Origin: Pseudomonas sp. Irchel s3h17
GTDB lineage: Bacteria > Pseudomonadota > Gammaproteobacteria > Pseudomonadales > Pseudomonadaceae
Direction of reading: 5' to 3'
DNA: 64,000 nt
NCBI RefSeq assembly: GCF_900187505.1
Contig: NZ_FYDL01000001.1
Location: 372,001 to 436,000, forward strand
Shown: piece after piece, positions 8,537 through 17,449 of the stretch
Layout of the letters: each line of letters starts with the position of its first letter
Numbering within the stretch: position 1 is the first letter of the stretch
The notes under the pieces: generated by a model
Told to the model about the DNA's origin: nothing
The model's input: only the letters and a program-made list of their open reading frames with translations
The model's database searches: none
Made by a program: the position numbers and the translations under genes

Positions 8537-10030
8537 ATGAATACCGTGACTAACACCCTGGGCGCCCTGGCCCTGGGGATCTCCTTGAGCGCCAGCGTGC
8601 AAGCCGCGTCGCACTATGAGCAACTGGCCGACCTGCCATTTGCCGGGGGCTATCCCACCCTCGAAGGCGTTGCGCAACTGAAGAATGAGTTGCTGTTCCA
8701 ACGCGCCGTGCAGTCTTACATCTGGGCCCTGCCCGCGCTGAACATGTACGCCATGAAAGAAGGCTCGGAGAAAATCTTCGGCGCCGGCTACAACGTGCTG
8801 CCGATCTGGAAGGACCGGCTCAATGCCAAGACCCGGGTCACCACGCCGAACTCCGACGTGATCTACGCCATGGGCTACCTGGACCTGAAACAGGACGGGC
8901 CGATGGTGATCGAAGTGCCGCCGGGGTTGCAGGGCATTCTCGATGACTTCTTCCAGCGCCCGATCTGCTCTGTAGGGCAGATCGATGGCCGCCAGTGGTG
9001 CGGCGACGTCGGCCTGCCGGGGCCGGACAAAGGCAAGGGTGGCAAGTACCTGGTGTTGCCACCGGACTACCAGGGCGAGGTTCCGCCGGGCTACCTGACC
9101 TATCGTTCGCGCACCTACGGGGTGTTCGTGTTCTGGCGCGGCTTCTTCAAGGACCCGAAACAGCTCGAAGCGCCGGTCAAGGTCATGGAGCAGACACGTA
9201 TTTACCCATTGGGCAAACAGGCCACGGCCAAGGCGATGGAGTTCCCCAACGCCTCCAGGACCCCGGCCAATATGCTCTACCCCACCGATGGCAGTGCGTT
9301 CGACATGCTGTCGCGCTTCATCGAGCATGAATACGTCGACCCGCAAGACATGGAAATGCGCGGCATGCTGGCGGCACTGGGGATGATCAAGGGCCAGCCC
9401 TTCAAACCCGACGCGGCCACCCGCAACCTGCTGGACAAGGCGGCGAAAACCGCCAGCAAGATCGGCCATGCCATTTCCTACACCCCTCAAACCATCGTCA
9501 CCGACGGCACCTGGTACCCAGACCGCAAGTGGCTGAACGTTTTCCCCGGCAATGCCACGTTCACCGCCGACACCTTCAACTACATCGACCCACGCACCGG
9601 CTTCTTCACCAATGCCTACTCCGCGAGCCCGGGCATGGCGGTGAACATGGAAAATGTCGGGGCCAAATACCCGGCGACCTTTGTCGACGCCAAGGGCCAG
9701 TTCCTCTCGGGCAGCAACGCCTACACGCTGAACCTGCCTAACGGCATCCCGGCCGCGTTGTTCTGGTCGGTCACCGCGTACGACTCGATCACGGCCTCGG
9801 GCCTGGACAATGGACAGCCGTTCCCGTCGCTGAACGCCATGGACAAACCGCAGGTCAATGCCGACGGCTCGATCGACGTCCACTTTGGACCCGACGCCCC
9901 GGGTGCCGGCAAGAACTGGATTCGCACCGTGCCTGGCGAAGGCTTCTTCGTGATTCTGCGGCTGTACGGCCCGACCAAGGCGTTCTTCGACAAGGCGTGG
10001 AAACCGAGCGATTTGCACCAGCAGCCTTGA
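8537..10030 (+). CDS. Exported DUF1254/DUF1214 domain protein (second of a tandem pair)
   Basis: The 497-aa product has a signal peptide ending near SVQAASH and the same two-domain plan as the upstream gene: DUF1254 with VQSYIWALPALNMYAMKEG, TTPNSDVIYAMGYLDL and FFQRPICSVGQIDG, and DUF1214 with IPAALFWSVTAYDS and GEGFFVILRLYGPTKAFFDKAWKPSDL. The two proteins differ strongly in sequence, so this is an old duplication or a two-component arrangement rather than a recent copy. A CAGGAG site precedes the ATG. The unit ends at a large hairpin shared with the convergent PotF-like gene. Function unknown. Confidence 0.85.
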   Translation: MNTVTNTLGALALGISLSASVQAASHYEQLADLPFAGGYPTLEGVAQLKNELLFQRAVQSYIWALPALNMYAMKEGSEKIFGAGYNVLPIWKDRLNAKTRVTTPNSDVIYAMGYLDLKQDGPMVIEVPPGLQGILDDFFQRPICSVGQIDGRQWCGDVGLPGPDKGKGGKYLVLPPDYQGEVPPGYLTYRSRTYGVFVFWRGFFKDPKQLEAPVKVMEQTRIYPLGKQATAKAMEFPNASRTPANMLYPTDGSAFDMLSRFIEHEYVDPQDMEMRGMLAALGMIKGQPFKPDAATRNLLDKAAKTASKIGHAISYTPQTIVTDGTWYPDRKWLNVFPGNATFTADTFNYIDPRTGFFTNAYSASPGMAVNMENVGAKYPATFVDAKGQFLSGSNAYTLNLPNGIPAALFWSVTAYDSITASGLDNGQPFPSLNAMDKPQVNADGSIDVHFGPDAPGAGKNWIRTVPGEGFFVILRLYGPTKAFFDKAWKPSDLHQQP

Positions 10031-10120
10031 CCGGATGCGGCCTTGCGGTATGAGCGGATCCGTGACACCCGCACCGCGAAAAGGCTTGAGTAGCCTTGGC
10101 GCGAGCCGAGGGCTTACACC

Positions 10121-10160
10121 CGCCCAAACCGTCGCGCCCAAGGGCGTAACGGTTTGGGCG
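10121..10160. terminator. Bidirectional hairpin between convergent genes
   Basis: CGCCCAAACCGT (10121-10132) pairs perfectly with ACGGTTTGGGCG (10149-10160), and the interior contains a smaller GCGCCC/GGGCG pairing. It lies between the DUF1254 stop at 10030 and the convergent binding-protein stop at 10167, 6 bp from the latter, so it can serve as the end of both transcripts. No long T run is seen. Confidence 0.6.
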
Positions 10161-10166
10161 CGGGCA

Positions 10167-11267
10167 TTACTTGTCTGACTTGATGCTGGTCCAGACCCGG
10201 GTACGCACCCGCTCGAGCTTTTGCGGCAGCGGTTGCACGACATAGAGCTTTTTCAAGGCCTCGCGGGTCGGTGTCAGGTCCGGGTTGCCTGTAATCTGTT
10301 TGTCGATCAGCGCCAGCGAGTCTTTGTTGGGGTTGGGGTAACCGAGAAAATCACTGATGGGCGCAATGACTTTCGGGTCCAGCAGGGTGTTGAGGAATTC
10401 GTGGGCTTCGGTGACATTCTTCGCGCTTTTTGGAATGGCAAAGGTGTCGAACCAGATCGGCGCGCCCTCCTTGGGCAAGCGCCAGTCGACGACCACACCG
10501 TTACCCGCCTCTTTGGCGCGATTGCCGAACTGGTAGAAGCTGCCGGAGTAGCCGATGGCAACACAAATATCGCCATTGGCGATGTCGGTCATGTACTTGG
10601 CAGAGTTGAAGTAGGTGACGTAAGGGCGAATCTTCAACATCAGCGCCTTGGCTTTTTCGTAGTCATCCGGGTTCTGGCTGTTGGGGTCCAACCCCAGGTA
10701 ATGCAGGGCCAGCGGCAGGATTTCCGAGGGTGAGTCGAGCATGGCCACGCCACAGGACTTGAGCTTCTCCATGTTCTCGGGCTTGAACACCAGGTCCCAA
10801 CTGTCCACCGGTGCATTTTCTCCCAGCGCCGCCTTGACCTTGGCCGGATTGAAACCGATCAGCACGGTGCCGTACATGTAAGGCACGCCGTACTGGTTAC
10901 CGGGGTCGTTAGTGTCCAGCAGCTTGAGCAACTCGGGGTCCAGGTGCTGCCAGTTGGGCAGCCTGGTCTTGTCCAGTTTCTGGAACACACCGGCCTTGAT
11001 CTGGGTATCGATGAACTGGTTCGACGGCACCACCAGGTCGTATCCCGAGTTACCGGTCAACAGCTTGGCTTCCAGAGCTTCGTTGGTGTCGAACGTGTCC
11101 CAGGTGACCTTGATCCCACTGTCCCTGGCGAAATCCTTGGGCACGGACGGCAGGATGTAGTCCGCCCAGTTGTACACTCGCAGTTCACGCTGTTCGGCGT
11201 GCACTGCGCTGGCCAGCAGCGTCAGCCCACACAGCGTGACACCCAGCCTGCGTTTTATCGTGTCCAT
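10167..11267 (-). CDS. Periplasmic spermidine/putrescine-type ABC substrate-binding protein (PotF/PotD-like)
   Basis: The 366-aa protein begins MDTIKRRLGVTLCGLTLLAS and has a signal peptide cleaved near VHAEQ. The mature part has the family's ELRVYNWADYILPSVPKDF start, the Asp/Trp-rich ligand regions (VTWDTFDTNEALEAKLL, YGVPYMYGTVLIGFNP), and the ICVAIGYSGSFYQ hinge. The reading frame extends 58 residues upstream, but ATG at 11267 is preceded by GGGGAG at a good distance and begins the signal peptide. No permease or ATPase genes adjoin it, so it is an orphan binding protein that must borrow a transporter or act as a sensor. The exact polyamine is not certain. Confidence 0.9.
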   Translation of the reverse strand: MDTIKRRLGVTLCGLTLLASAVHAEQRELRVYNWADYILPSVPKDFARDSGIKVTWDTFDTNEALEAKLLTGNSGYDLVVPSNQFIDTQIKAGVFQKLDKTRLPNWQHLDPELLKLLDTNDPGNQYGVPYMYGTVLIGFNPAKVKAALGENAPVDSWDLVFKPENMEKLKSCGVAMLDSPSEILPLALHYLGLDPNSQNPDDYEKAKALMLKIRPYVTYFNSAKYMTDIANGDICVAIGYSGSFYQFGNRAKEAGNGVVVDWRLPKEGAPIWFDTFAIPKSAKNVTEAHEFLNTLLDPKVIAPISDFLGYPNPNKDSLALIDKQITGNPDLTPTREALKKLYVVQPLPQKLERVRTRVWTSIKSDK

Positions 11268-11626
11268 GTATGGCTCCCCAAGTGTGGCGTGAGTTCGATG
11301 GTTGTTATGTTCTGTACACGGCAGCGACCCTTGAACAAGGCCAAGGGCTGGAGGATCTGAAGCCTGGTGGTGGTGATTGCGCCGCACGCGACTCAATCCG
11401 CGCTCGGTTCCTGATTCTTGCTGACAGGCGCAGTGGTTCACAGTGGGCGGTTGGCCAAAAGGAGATCGTAATGGCCAATATGCGTGTCACCTCGACGCCC
11501 CACCCTCGGCGCGGATGGATCCTCGACCTCCGGTAAACACCTGGAAACAGCTGGCGAGTTGCCACGCCTGGGCATCCTCTGCTTGCATCGCTTCCCTGGA
11601 TCAACCACACGTCAAGGAGACAATCG
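11268..11626. other. Intergenic region with one short ribosome-site-preceded ORF
   Basis: This stretch holds the promoter region of the PotF-like gene on one side and of the SDR remnant on the other. The only coding hint is a 21-codon frame at 11471-11536 (MANMRVTSTPHPRRGWILDLR), preceded by AAGGAG 6 nt upstream. I see no homology and treat it as an unproven short ORF or a gene remnant. Confidence 0.4.
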
Positions 11627-11881
11627 ATGAAAACCCTGGTGATAGGCGCCAGCAAAGGCTTGGGCAAGGCCCTGATCGAAGGATTGGGTGAGGCCGGCGA
11701 TACACTGCTGGGCGTCTCCCGCTCCCGGCCCGAAAACCTGATGGCAAGGGCCGGTGTTGATCTGAGATGGATTGAGGCCAACCTGGGCGAACCCGCAATG
11801 GCGGCGCAGATCATCGAGCAGGCGGTGATCGAGGATGGTCATCCCGGGCATGAAGTCCTTCATCCGGGTGCGCCATCATAA
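11627..11881 (+). pseudogene. Truncated short-chain dehydrogenase (SDR) remnant
   Basis: The first ~65 residues are a good SDR start: MKTLVIGASKGLGKALIEG is the Rossmann Gly-motif (G-x3-G-x-G), followed by the expected second strand and helix. The sequence then breaks into GHPGHEVLHPGAPS and stops at 84 aa, against about 230-250 aa for a full SDR. There is no NAG motif and no YxxxK active site. A good AAGGAG site precedes the ATG, so the gene was once translated. The following 250 bp show short SDR-unlike fragments in changing frames, consistent with deletion and decay. A genuine small protein is possible but unlikely. Confidence 0.65.
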
Positions 11882-12134
11882 CCATCGGCACCCCGCCTGG
11901 CCAAAGCCGCTCTGCTTGCCCTTGAAGACGTTTACCACCGGGACACTGGCGGCGCGCTATGGTGACCCTCTACAGTGACGCCAGGACGGTTACCCCCTGC
12001 CTGTGATCCACTGGCGCAGCTTCCGAGCGCCGGTGCGCTGTACGCGGGACGGGGCCACCCACTGATCATCGTGCGCTGAAATCCCCCCACCTCCCCATGG
12101 GTGCAAGGGACTCGCTTTCTGACAAGGACTACCG

Positions 12135-13019
12135 ATGCGCCTTCTGTTGCTTTGCCTGTTCGGCCTGTTGGCGGCCTGCCAATCCCATCACGTACTGCCG
12201 CCTCCGGCGCCGATCGCCCCGCAAGGGCGTGACCACGCCGACCTGGGAATGATCCGTGAACTCGCCACCGGCCGCACTCTCACCCCGCAGCAACTGGTCG
12301 AGCGCCTCGCCAGCGCATCGCGGGTACTGGTCGGCGAACAGCACGACAACCCCGATCACCACGCTTTGCAATTGTGGCTGCTGCGCGAACTGGCGGCGCA
12401 GCGCCCCCAGGGCAGCCTGCTGATGGAAATGCTCAACCCCGACCAGCAGGCCAGGGTCGATGCCGCGCAAGCCGCGACCCGTGCCGGCCAGCCACCGGCC
12501 GATCCTTACCAGGCACTGGCCTGGCAAGCCAACTGGGACTGGAGTGCGTATGGCGCGCTGGTGACCTACGCCCTGGGGCAACCCTACCCGCTGCTGGCGG
12601 CCAACCTGGACTGGGCGCAGATCAGGCAGATCTACAAACAGCGTCCTGTGCTTACCGGCGATGCCTCCACCGCCCCCCAGGTGCAAGCCACCCTGTTGGA
12701 CGATATTCGCGAGTCCCATTGCGGCCTGTTGCCCGAAGCGCAGATGCCGGCGATGCTCGCCGTGCAGCAGCAACGTGACCGAGGCATGGCCGAGCGCCTG
12801 CTGGCCGCGCCAACACCTGCGGTACTGTTGGCCGGGGCCTTCCATGTGCGCAAGGACCTGGGCGTGCCCCTGCACCTGAAAGACCTGGGAGCGGGCGAAG
12901 GCAATGCGGTGTTGGTGTTGGCCGAGGTCGGCAAGACCGTGACCGCCGAAAGCGCGGATTATGTGTGGTACACCGCCGCGCAACCGGCACAGGACCATTG
13001 CGCGAAACTGCGTCAGTAA
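12135..13019 (+). CDS. ChaN-family lipoprotein (haem-binding uptake domain, PF04187)
   Basis: The 294-aa product has a lipoprotein signal (LLLLCLFGLLAAC, lipid Cys at residue 15) and the ChaN-like domain: SRVLVGEQHDNPDHH near 65-80, GSLLMEMLNPDQQARVD near 96-112, and VLLAGAFHVRKDLGVPLHL near 235-253. Campylobacter ChaN is an iron-regulated haem-binding lipoprotein; whether this one binds haem is inferred from the family. It is exported and membrane-anchored. ATG at 12135 follows AAGGACT. It is monocistronic, with a GFA-family gene 91 bp downstream. Confidence 0.85.
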   Translation: MRLLLLCLFGLLAACQSHHVLPPPAPIAPQGRDHADLGMIRELATGRTLTPQQLVERLASASRVLVGEQHDNPDHHALQLWLLRELAAQRPQGSLLMEMLNPDQQARVDAAQAATRAGQPPADPYQALAWQANWDWSAYGALVTYALGQPYPLLAANLDWAQIRQIYKQRPVLTGDASTAPQVQATLLDDIRESHCGLLPEAQMPAMLAVQQQRDRGMAERLLAAPTPAVLLAGAFHVRKDLGVPLHLKDLGAGEGNAVLVLAEVGKTVTAESADYVWYTAAQPAQDHCAKLRQ

Positions 13020-13110
13020 ACCCGGCCCTCGGGAGTGGCCCCGGCCGCTCCCCAATCGCCAAGGGGGCACCTGAACGCTACAGTAGCGCGACGACATTGA
13101 GGACACCCCC

Positions 13111-13485
13111 ATGGACGAACTTCACCACGGCAGTTGCCTCTGCGGCGCTGTGCACTACCAGCTATCCAGCGCGCTCAAGGCGATCACCCACTGCCATTGC
13201 CGCCGATGCCAAAAAGCCCATGGCGCAGCCTTCGCCACCTACGGCAGCGTACCCGGCTCGGCGTTGTCGCTCATTGACCCCGCCGCCACGCTCAAGGCGT
13301 ATGAATCCTCCCCCGGTGTCACCCGGCAATTCTGCGGCGACTGTGGTGCGTCGCTGTTCTGGCGCAATTCACAAGGGCCCTATGCCGACTGGATCTCCAT
13401 CGCCATCGCCACTCTGGACACACCACTGCCACCTGCCCGGCAGAAACACAGTTGCCTTGACCAGAAAGCCTGCTGGTATGAATAA
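13111..13485 (+). CDS. GFA (CENP-V/formaldehyde-activating) family zinc protein
   Basis: The 124-aa protein contains the full set of GFA metal ligands: Cys9 and Cys11 in GSCLCGAVHY, Cys28, Cys30 and Cys33 in HCHCRRCQKAHGAAF, and Cys75 and Cys78 in QFCGDCGASLF. These bind structural and catalytic zinc in the family. Members range from glutathione-dependent formaldehyde-activating enzymes to many of unknown substrate; nothing here fixes the substrate. It is cytoplasmic and of normal length. GAGGA precedes the ATG. Confidence 0.9.
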   Translation: MDELHHGSCLCGAVHYQLSSALKAITHCHCRRCQKAHGAAFATYGSVPGSALSLIDPAATLKAYESSPGVTRQFCGDCGASLFWRNSQGPYADWISIAIATLDTPLPPARQKHSCLDQKACWYE

Positions 13486-13589
13486 GCACCGGTCAGCCGA
13501 CCGACCGCAAAAAAATCCTGCACAGCCCATTCGGCTGCTATTGTGCCGCGCTGAAAAAGATCAACGGTTTGATTGCGAGGAAGTGGACG

Positions 13590-14021
13590 TTGAATAGTGA
13601 CGAGAATATGACCGGCGACCTGTTCGAAGTGGACAAGCGCCTGACGCTCAAGCCCGTGGTGGACTTCAACAGCTACCTGCGCACCGCCTTCGGCGACGGC
13701 CCCTGCACGTGCAGTCGCTGTGTCGCCAGCGCAGGCGACGAGACGGGCTATGAACACCGGCACACCTTCACCTTCGACGGCCAGCCGACCAACCGCCGCT
13801 TTGCCTCGACCTCAGGCAGCGATGTCCTGCTGATGCTGAAAAAGGCCTGGCTGTCCTACACCAAGGTCGAGCTGGAAGTCAGCGGCATTCTGGCGCTGGA
13901 CACCGTCAAGGAATTTGTCGAGCCCGACCTGCACAAGCGACTGGTGCCGCTGTTCGTGGCCAGTGGACTGGTCAAGGACATCGATGGCCAACTGCAGATC
14001 CAGGCGCACGTGGCTGGCTGA
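13590..14021 (+). CDS. Hypothetical protein with a CTCSRC cysteine cluster
   Basis: I do not recognise this 143-aa cytoplasmic protein. It has a CTCSRCVASAG cluster near residues 36-46 followed by EHRHTFTFDG, which could bind a metal, then a helical half with LLMLKKAWLSYTKVELEV and a C-terminal LHKRLVPLFVASGLVKDI. The start is uncertain: TTG at 13590 has GAGG 9 nt upstream, while ATG at 13608 (MTGDLFEVDKRL) has only a weak site. It is convergent with the cytochrome c gene, 15 bp away. Confidence 0.65.
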   Translation: MNSDENMTGDLFEVDKRLTLKPVVDFNSYLRTAFGDGPCTCSRCVASAGDETGYEHRHTFTFDGQPTNRRFASTSGSDVLLMLKKAWLSYTKVELEVSGILALDTVKEFVEPDLHKRLVPLFVASGLVKDIDGQLQIQAHVAG

Positions 14022-14036
14022 TAACGGCCTTGCACA

Positions 14037-14432
14037 TCACTGCGGCTGAAAGCCCTGCAAATACGCCAGCAGGTTGTCGATTTTCTCCTGGTCGCTGAGC
14101 CCCCAGAAGATCATGCGGGTGCCGGGGACCACGGCCTTGGGGTCTTCGAGGTAGGCGGTCAGGGTGTCGCGGGTCCAGACGATATCGGCGGATTTCATCG
14201 CGTCGGAGTACTGGTAGCCGGCGGCGCTGCCGGCCTGTCGGCCAAAAATGGCGTTGAGTGGAGGGCCGAATCCGGCCCGGGCCGACTCACCGACTTGATG
14301 GCAGCCGCCGCAGATCCGCTTGAACAGTTTTTCGCCCGCCTGGGCATCCCCCGCCCCCGCCCCCGCGTTGACCGGGCTGGCCAGTCCGGCCATGAGTATC
14401 CAGGCAAGGGTCAATGCTGCGGTGTTCTTCAT
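14037..14432 (-). CDS. Small soluble cytochrome c (class I)
   Basis: The 131-aa protein has a signal peptide (cleavage near VNAGA) and one haem c site, CGGCH, with Cys41, Cys44 and axial His45; Met107 in GTRMIFWG is the likely sixth ligand. Sequence pattern GPPLNAIFGRQAGSAAGYQYSDAMK is that of mitochondrial-like cytochrome c2/c550. It is a periplasmic electron carrier. It is transcribed away from the GntR gene at 14619; nothing ties it to hydroxyproline oxidation, but it is adjacent to that cluster. Confidence 0.9.
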   Translation of the reverse strand: MKNTAALTLAWILMAGLASPVNAGAGAGDAQAGEKLFKRICGGCHQVGESARAGFGPPLNAIFGRQAGSAAGYQYSDAMKSADIVWTRDTLTAYLEDPKAVVPGTRMIFWGLSDQEKIDNLLAYLQGFQPQ

Positions 14433-14573
14433 GCTCGGTTTCCAGTCGGGAGTGGCTGAGCGCCAATGCGGGGCGCTATTGGAGCATGAACGGCCTGTGC
14501 GCCGCAGCCTGCGCTGTCAGCAAAGGCGATGCACCATCCAGGGTTGCCACGGGCCCGGGAAGCCCAAAGAAGG

Positions 14574-14590
14574 AATTTCGTATACCCTAT
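14574..14590. promoter_or_regulatory. Degenerate operator-like site before the GntR gene
   Basis: AATTTCGTATACCCTAT matches 13 of 17 positions of the AATATCGTATACGAAAT sequence found before 20009 and 26086, with the GTATAC core intact and one half broken. It lies 28 bp before the GntR start, where an autoregulatory operator would be expected. The site is seen; binding is inferred. Confidence 0.5.
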
Positions 14591-14618
14591 CGGTATCTCA
14601 CTCCAAACGACCGCCACC

Positions 14619-15290
14619 GTGAACCTACCCAGACTCAACGCTCCCGACCTCGGCAACACGCCTTCGACGTCGGAAATCATCACCCGCCACCTGCGTGACG
14701 CCATCGTCGCCGGGCACTTCGCCGAGGACGAGCCGATTCGTCAGGACGACATTGCCCGGCAGTTCAACGTCAGCAAGATCCCGGTGCGCGAGGCCCTCAA
14801 GCGCCTGGAAGCTGAAGGCCTGGTGATGTTCCAGCGCAATCGCGGGGCGATGGTCACGCGGATTTCCGACGCGGAACTGGCGCAGATGTTCGAAGTGCGC
14901 ATGCTGCTGGAAGACAAGGTGCTGCGCCTGGCCATCCCCAACATGACGCAGGACACCTTCGATCGCGCGGAGCGCATCTGCCAGGAATTCATTGGCGAGG
15001 ACGACGTCGGCCGCTGGGCCGAACTCAACTGGGAACTGCATTCCTGCCTGTATGAGCCGGCGCAACGCCCGTTCCTGGTCAGCCTGATTCGCTCGGTCAA
15101 TGACAAGCTGGAGCGCTACCTGCGCATGCAGATGAGCCTCTCGGCCGGCAAGGAGCGGGCCGATCACGAGCACCGGGAAATCCTCGCGGCCTGCCGTGCC
15201 GGTAACGTCGACCTGGCGGTGAAACTGCTGGACGAGCACATTGCCGGGGTCTGCAAGACCCTGTTCGAGCACCTGCCCCACAGCCACTGA
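14619..15290 (+). CDS. GntR-family transcriptional regulator, FCD subfamily
   Basis: The 223-aa protein has an N-terminal winged helix (IITRHLRDAIVAGHFAEDEPIRQDDIARQ..., recognition helix SKIPVREALKRLEAEG, about residues 17-77) and an all-helical FCD effector domain with the usual metal/ligand histidines (LNWELHSCLYEPAQRPFL, DHEHREILAACRAGN, LLDEHI). A longer frame is open to 14529, but those residues are junk-like; GTG at 14619 begins the normal protein. It heads the hydroxyproline island, and a degenerate GTATAC site lies just upstream. FCD regulators usually sense organic acids and repress nearby catabolic genes, so it is the best candidate reader of the operators at 19947 and 26045. Confidence 0.9.
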   Translation: MNLPRLNAPDLGNTPSTSEIITRHLRDAIVAGHFAEDEPIRQDDIARQFNVSKIPVREALKRLEAEGLVMFQRNRGAMVTRISDAELAQMFEVRMLLEDKVLRLAIPNMTQDTFDRAERICQEFIGEDDVGRWAELNWELHSCLYEPAQRPFLVSLIRSVNDKLERYLRMQMSLSAGKERADHEHREILAACRAGNVDLAVKLLDEHIAGVCKTLFEHLPHSH

Positions 15291-15404
15291 GCCGCCAGGC
15301 CACTGTGCTGATTTCGTCATCTGCGCCGGATAAATCCCTCAAGCCGGCGCCCCCCCGGACAGGCCACTCTTTCGTTCACTCATCTGAACGGACGTGGCCC
15401 TCCC

Positions 15405-16337
15405 ATGAAACGCATCACCGTGATCGACTCCCACACCGGCGGCGAACCCACCCGCCTGGTGACCGCCGGTTTCCCTGACCTGGGCAGCGGCAGTATGGCC
15501 GAACGTCGCCAGCGACTGGCCGAGCACCACGATCAATGGCGCGCCGCCTGCGTGCTGGAACCACGGGGCAGCGACGTACTGGTGGGCGCACTGCTGTGCG
15601 AGCCTGTGGACCCGAGTGCCTGTGCCGGGGTGATTTTCTTCAACAACACCGGCTACCTGGGAATGTGCGGCCACGGCACCATTGGCCTGGTGGCCTCGCT
15701 GGCACACCTGGGCAGGATCGGCCCCGGTGTGCACAGCATCGAGACCCCGGTGGGCACCGTGCAGGCGACCCTGCACAACGACCATTCGGTGAGCGTGCGC
15801 AACGTGCCGGCCTACCGTTACCGCAAGGCCCTGGCCCTGGAGGTCCCTGGGATCGGCCGGGTGGTCGGCGACATCGCCTGGGGCGGAAACTGGTTTTTCC
15901 TGATGGCCGAGCATGGCCTGCGGGTGGCCGGCGACAACCTCGAGGCGCTGACCGCCTACACTTTCGCCGTGCAGCAGGCACTGGAGGCTCAGGGTATTCG
16001 TGGCGAAGACGGCGGCCTGATCGATCATGTCGAACTGTTCGCCGATGACCAACAGGCCGACAGCCGCAACTTCGTGCTCTGCCCCGGCAAAGCCTACGAC
16101 CGCTCCCCCTGCGGCACCGGCACCAGCGCCAAACTGGCGTGCCTGGCCGCCGACGACAAGTTGCAACCGGGGCAGATCTGGCGCCAGGCCAGTGTGATCG
16201 GCAGCGAGTTCGAAGGCTCTTACGAACGGCAGGGCGAGCGCATTGTGCCGACCATTCGCGGTCGCGCGTTCATCAGCGCCGAAGCCAGCCTGATCATCGA
16301 GCAGGACGACCCGTTCGCCTGGGGTATTCGCCCATGA
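15405..16337 (+). CDS. lhpA: 4-hydroxyproline 2-epimerase (proline racemase family)
   Basis: The 310-aa protein belongs to the cofactor-free proline racemase superfamily. Both catalytic cysteines are present: Cys88 in [14 protein letters not shown] and Cys236 in [11 protein letters not shown]. The Cys/Cys pair and the neighbouring D-hydroxyproline dehydrogenase genes indicate conversion of trans-4-hydroxy-L-proline to cis-4-hydroxy-D-proline, the first step of the Pseudomonas pathway. Its stop overlaps the ATG of the next gene (ATGA), so the epimerase and dehydrogenase are translationally coupled. Proline racemase activity is the alternative, less likely in this context. Confidence 0.92.
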   Translation: MKRITVIDSHTGGEPTRLVTAGFPDLGSGSMAERRQRLAEHHDQWRAACVLEPRGSDVLVGALLCEPVDPSACAGVIFFNNTGYLGMCGHGTIGLVASLAHLGRIGPGVHSIETPVGTVQATLHNDHSVSVRNVPAYRYRKALALEVPGIGRVVGDIAWGGNWFFLMAEHGLRVAGDNLEALTAYTFAVQQALEAQGIRGEDGGLIDHVELFADDQQADSRNFVLCPGKAYDRSPCGTGTSAKLACLAADDKLQPGQIWRQASVIGSEFEGSYERQGERIVPTIRGRAFISAEASLIIEQDDPFAWGIRP

Positions 16338-17449
16338 GCCAGGGCCAGGTGGCCGATGTGATCGTGATCGGCGCCGGCATCATCGGTGCCGCCTGTGCCC
16401 AGGCCCTGGCCCTTCGCGGCTTGCGCGTACTGGTGCTGGACGCTGGTTTGCCCGGCGCCACGGCGGCTGGCATGGGGCACTTGCTGGTGCTCGACGATAA
16501 CCCGGCCGAACTGGCCCTGAGTCAGTATTCCCTGCAACGCTGGCGCGAACACGCCCCATCCCTGCCCGAAGGCTGCGCCTACCGCAGCAATGGCACCCTG
16601 TGGCTGGCGGCCAATGCCGAAGAAATGGCCGTGGCCCAGGGCAAATACCTGAACCTGCAGGCCCAGGGCGTAGCGTGCGAGTTGCTCGGTGCCAGCGCCC
16701 TGCGCCAGCGCGAACCGGAACTGCGTGCGGGCCTGGAGGGCGGCCTGCTGATCCATGGCGACGGCATTCTCTATGCCCCGGCCACCGCTCGCTGGATGCT
16801 CGACCACGCGAACATCCGCCAACGCCGGGCGCGGGTCGGCGAAGTCGAGGGCAACCGCGTGCGCCTGGACGACGGTCACTGGCTAAGTGCCGAGGCCGTG
16901 GTGCTGGCCAACGGTGTCCAGGCCAGCGAGCTGTGCCCGGAGTTGCCGATCGAACCGAAGAAAGGCCACCTGCTGATCACTGACCGCTATCCCGGCACCG
17001 TTACCCACACGCTGGTGGAACTCGGTTACGTCACCAGCGCCCACACTGCCAGCGGCCCGTCGACGGCCTGCAACATCCAACCGCGGCCGACCGGCCAGTT
17101 GTTCATCGGTGCCTCGCGCCAGTTCGGCACCACCGATCCCCAGGTCGAGGGCTGGATGCTGGCGAAGATGCTCAAGCGCGCTACCGAGTACATGCCAGGG
17201 CTGGCCCAACTCAACGGCATCCGTGCCTGGACCGGCTTTCGTGCCGCCAGCCCCGACGGCTTGCCGTTGGTGGGCCAGCACCCGCAACGCCAGGGCTTGT
17301 GGCTGGCGGTCGGTCACGAAGGCCTGGGGGTGACCACCGCCCCCGGCACCGCGGATCTGTTGGTGGCGCAGTTGTTCGACGAGCCCTCGCCACTGGCCGC
17401 GCAACCTTATCTGCCACAACGTTTCCTCGGGGAGGCCGTGTATGCCTGA
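16334..17449 (+). CDS. lhpB: FAD-dependent D-hydroxyproline dehydrogenase, DAO-like subunit
   Basis: The 371-aa subunit has an N-terminal FAD Rossmann motif ([24 protein letters not shown], residues 6-29) and the D-amino-acid oxidase fold, ending with the [23 protein letters not shown] flavin motif near 320-342. The start at 16334 overlaps the epimerase stop. With the 2Fe-2S protein and the second flavoprotein that follow, it matches the three-subunit D-hydroxyproline dehydrogenase of P. aeruginosa, which oxidises cis-4-hydroxy-D-proline to pyrroline-4-hydroxy-2-carboxylate. The single-polypeptide P. putida type is not what is seen here. Confidence 0.88.
   Translation: MSQGQVADVIVIGAGIIGAACAQALALRGLRVLVLDAGLPGATAAGMGHLLVLDDNPAELALSQYSLQRWREHAPSLPEGCAYRSNGTLWLAANAEEMAVAQGKYLNLQAQGVACELLGASALRQREPELRAGLEGGLLIHGDGILYAPATARWMLDHANIRQRRARVGEVEGNRVRLDDGHWLSAEAVVLANGVQASELCPELPIEPKKGHLLITDRYPGTVTHTLVELGYVTSAHTASGPSTACNIQPRPTGQLFIGASRQFGTTDPQVEGWMLAKMLKRATEYMPGLAQLNGIRAWTGFRAASPDGLPLVGQHPQRQGLWLAVGHEGLGVTTAPGTADLLVAQLFDEPSPLAAQPYLPQRFLGEAVYA

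Noticed and set aside
8501..10243. 580-aa open frame on the minus strand opposite the second DUF1254 gene
   Set aside because: It overlaps a gene with signal peptide and family motifs, and its own sequence has no recognisable domain.
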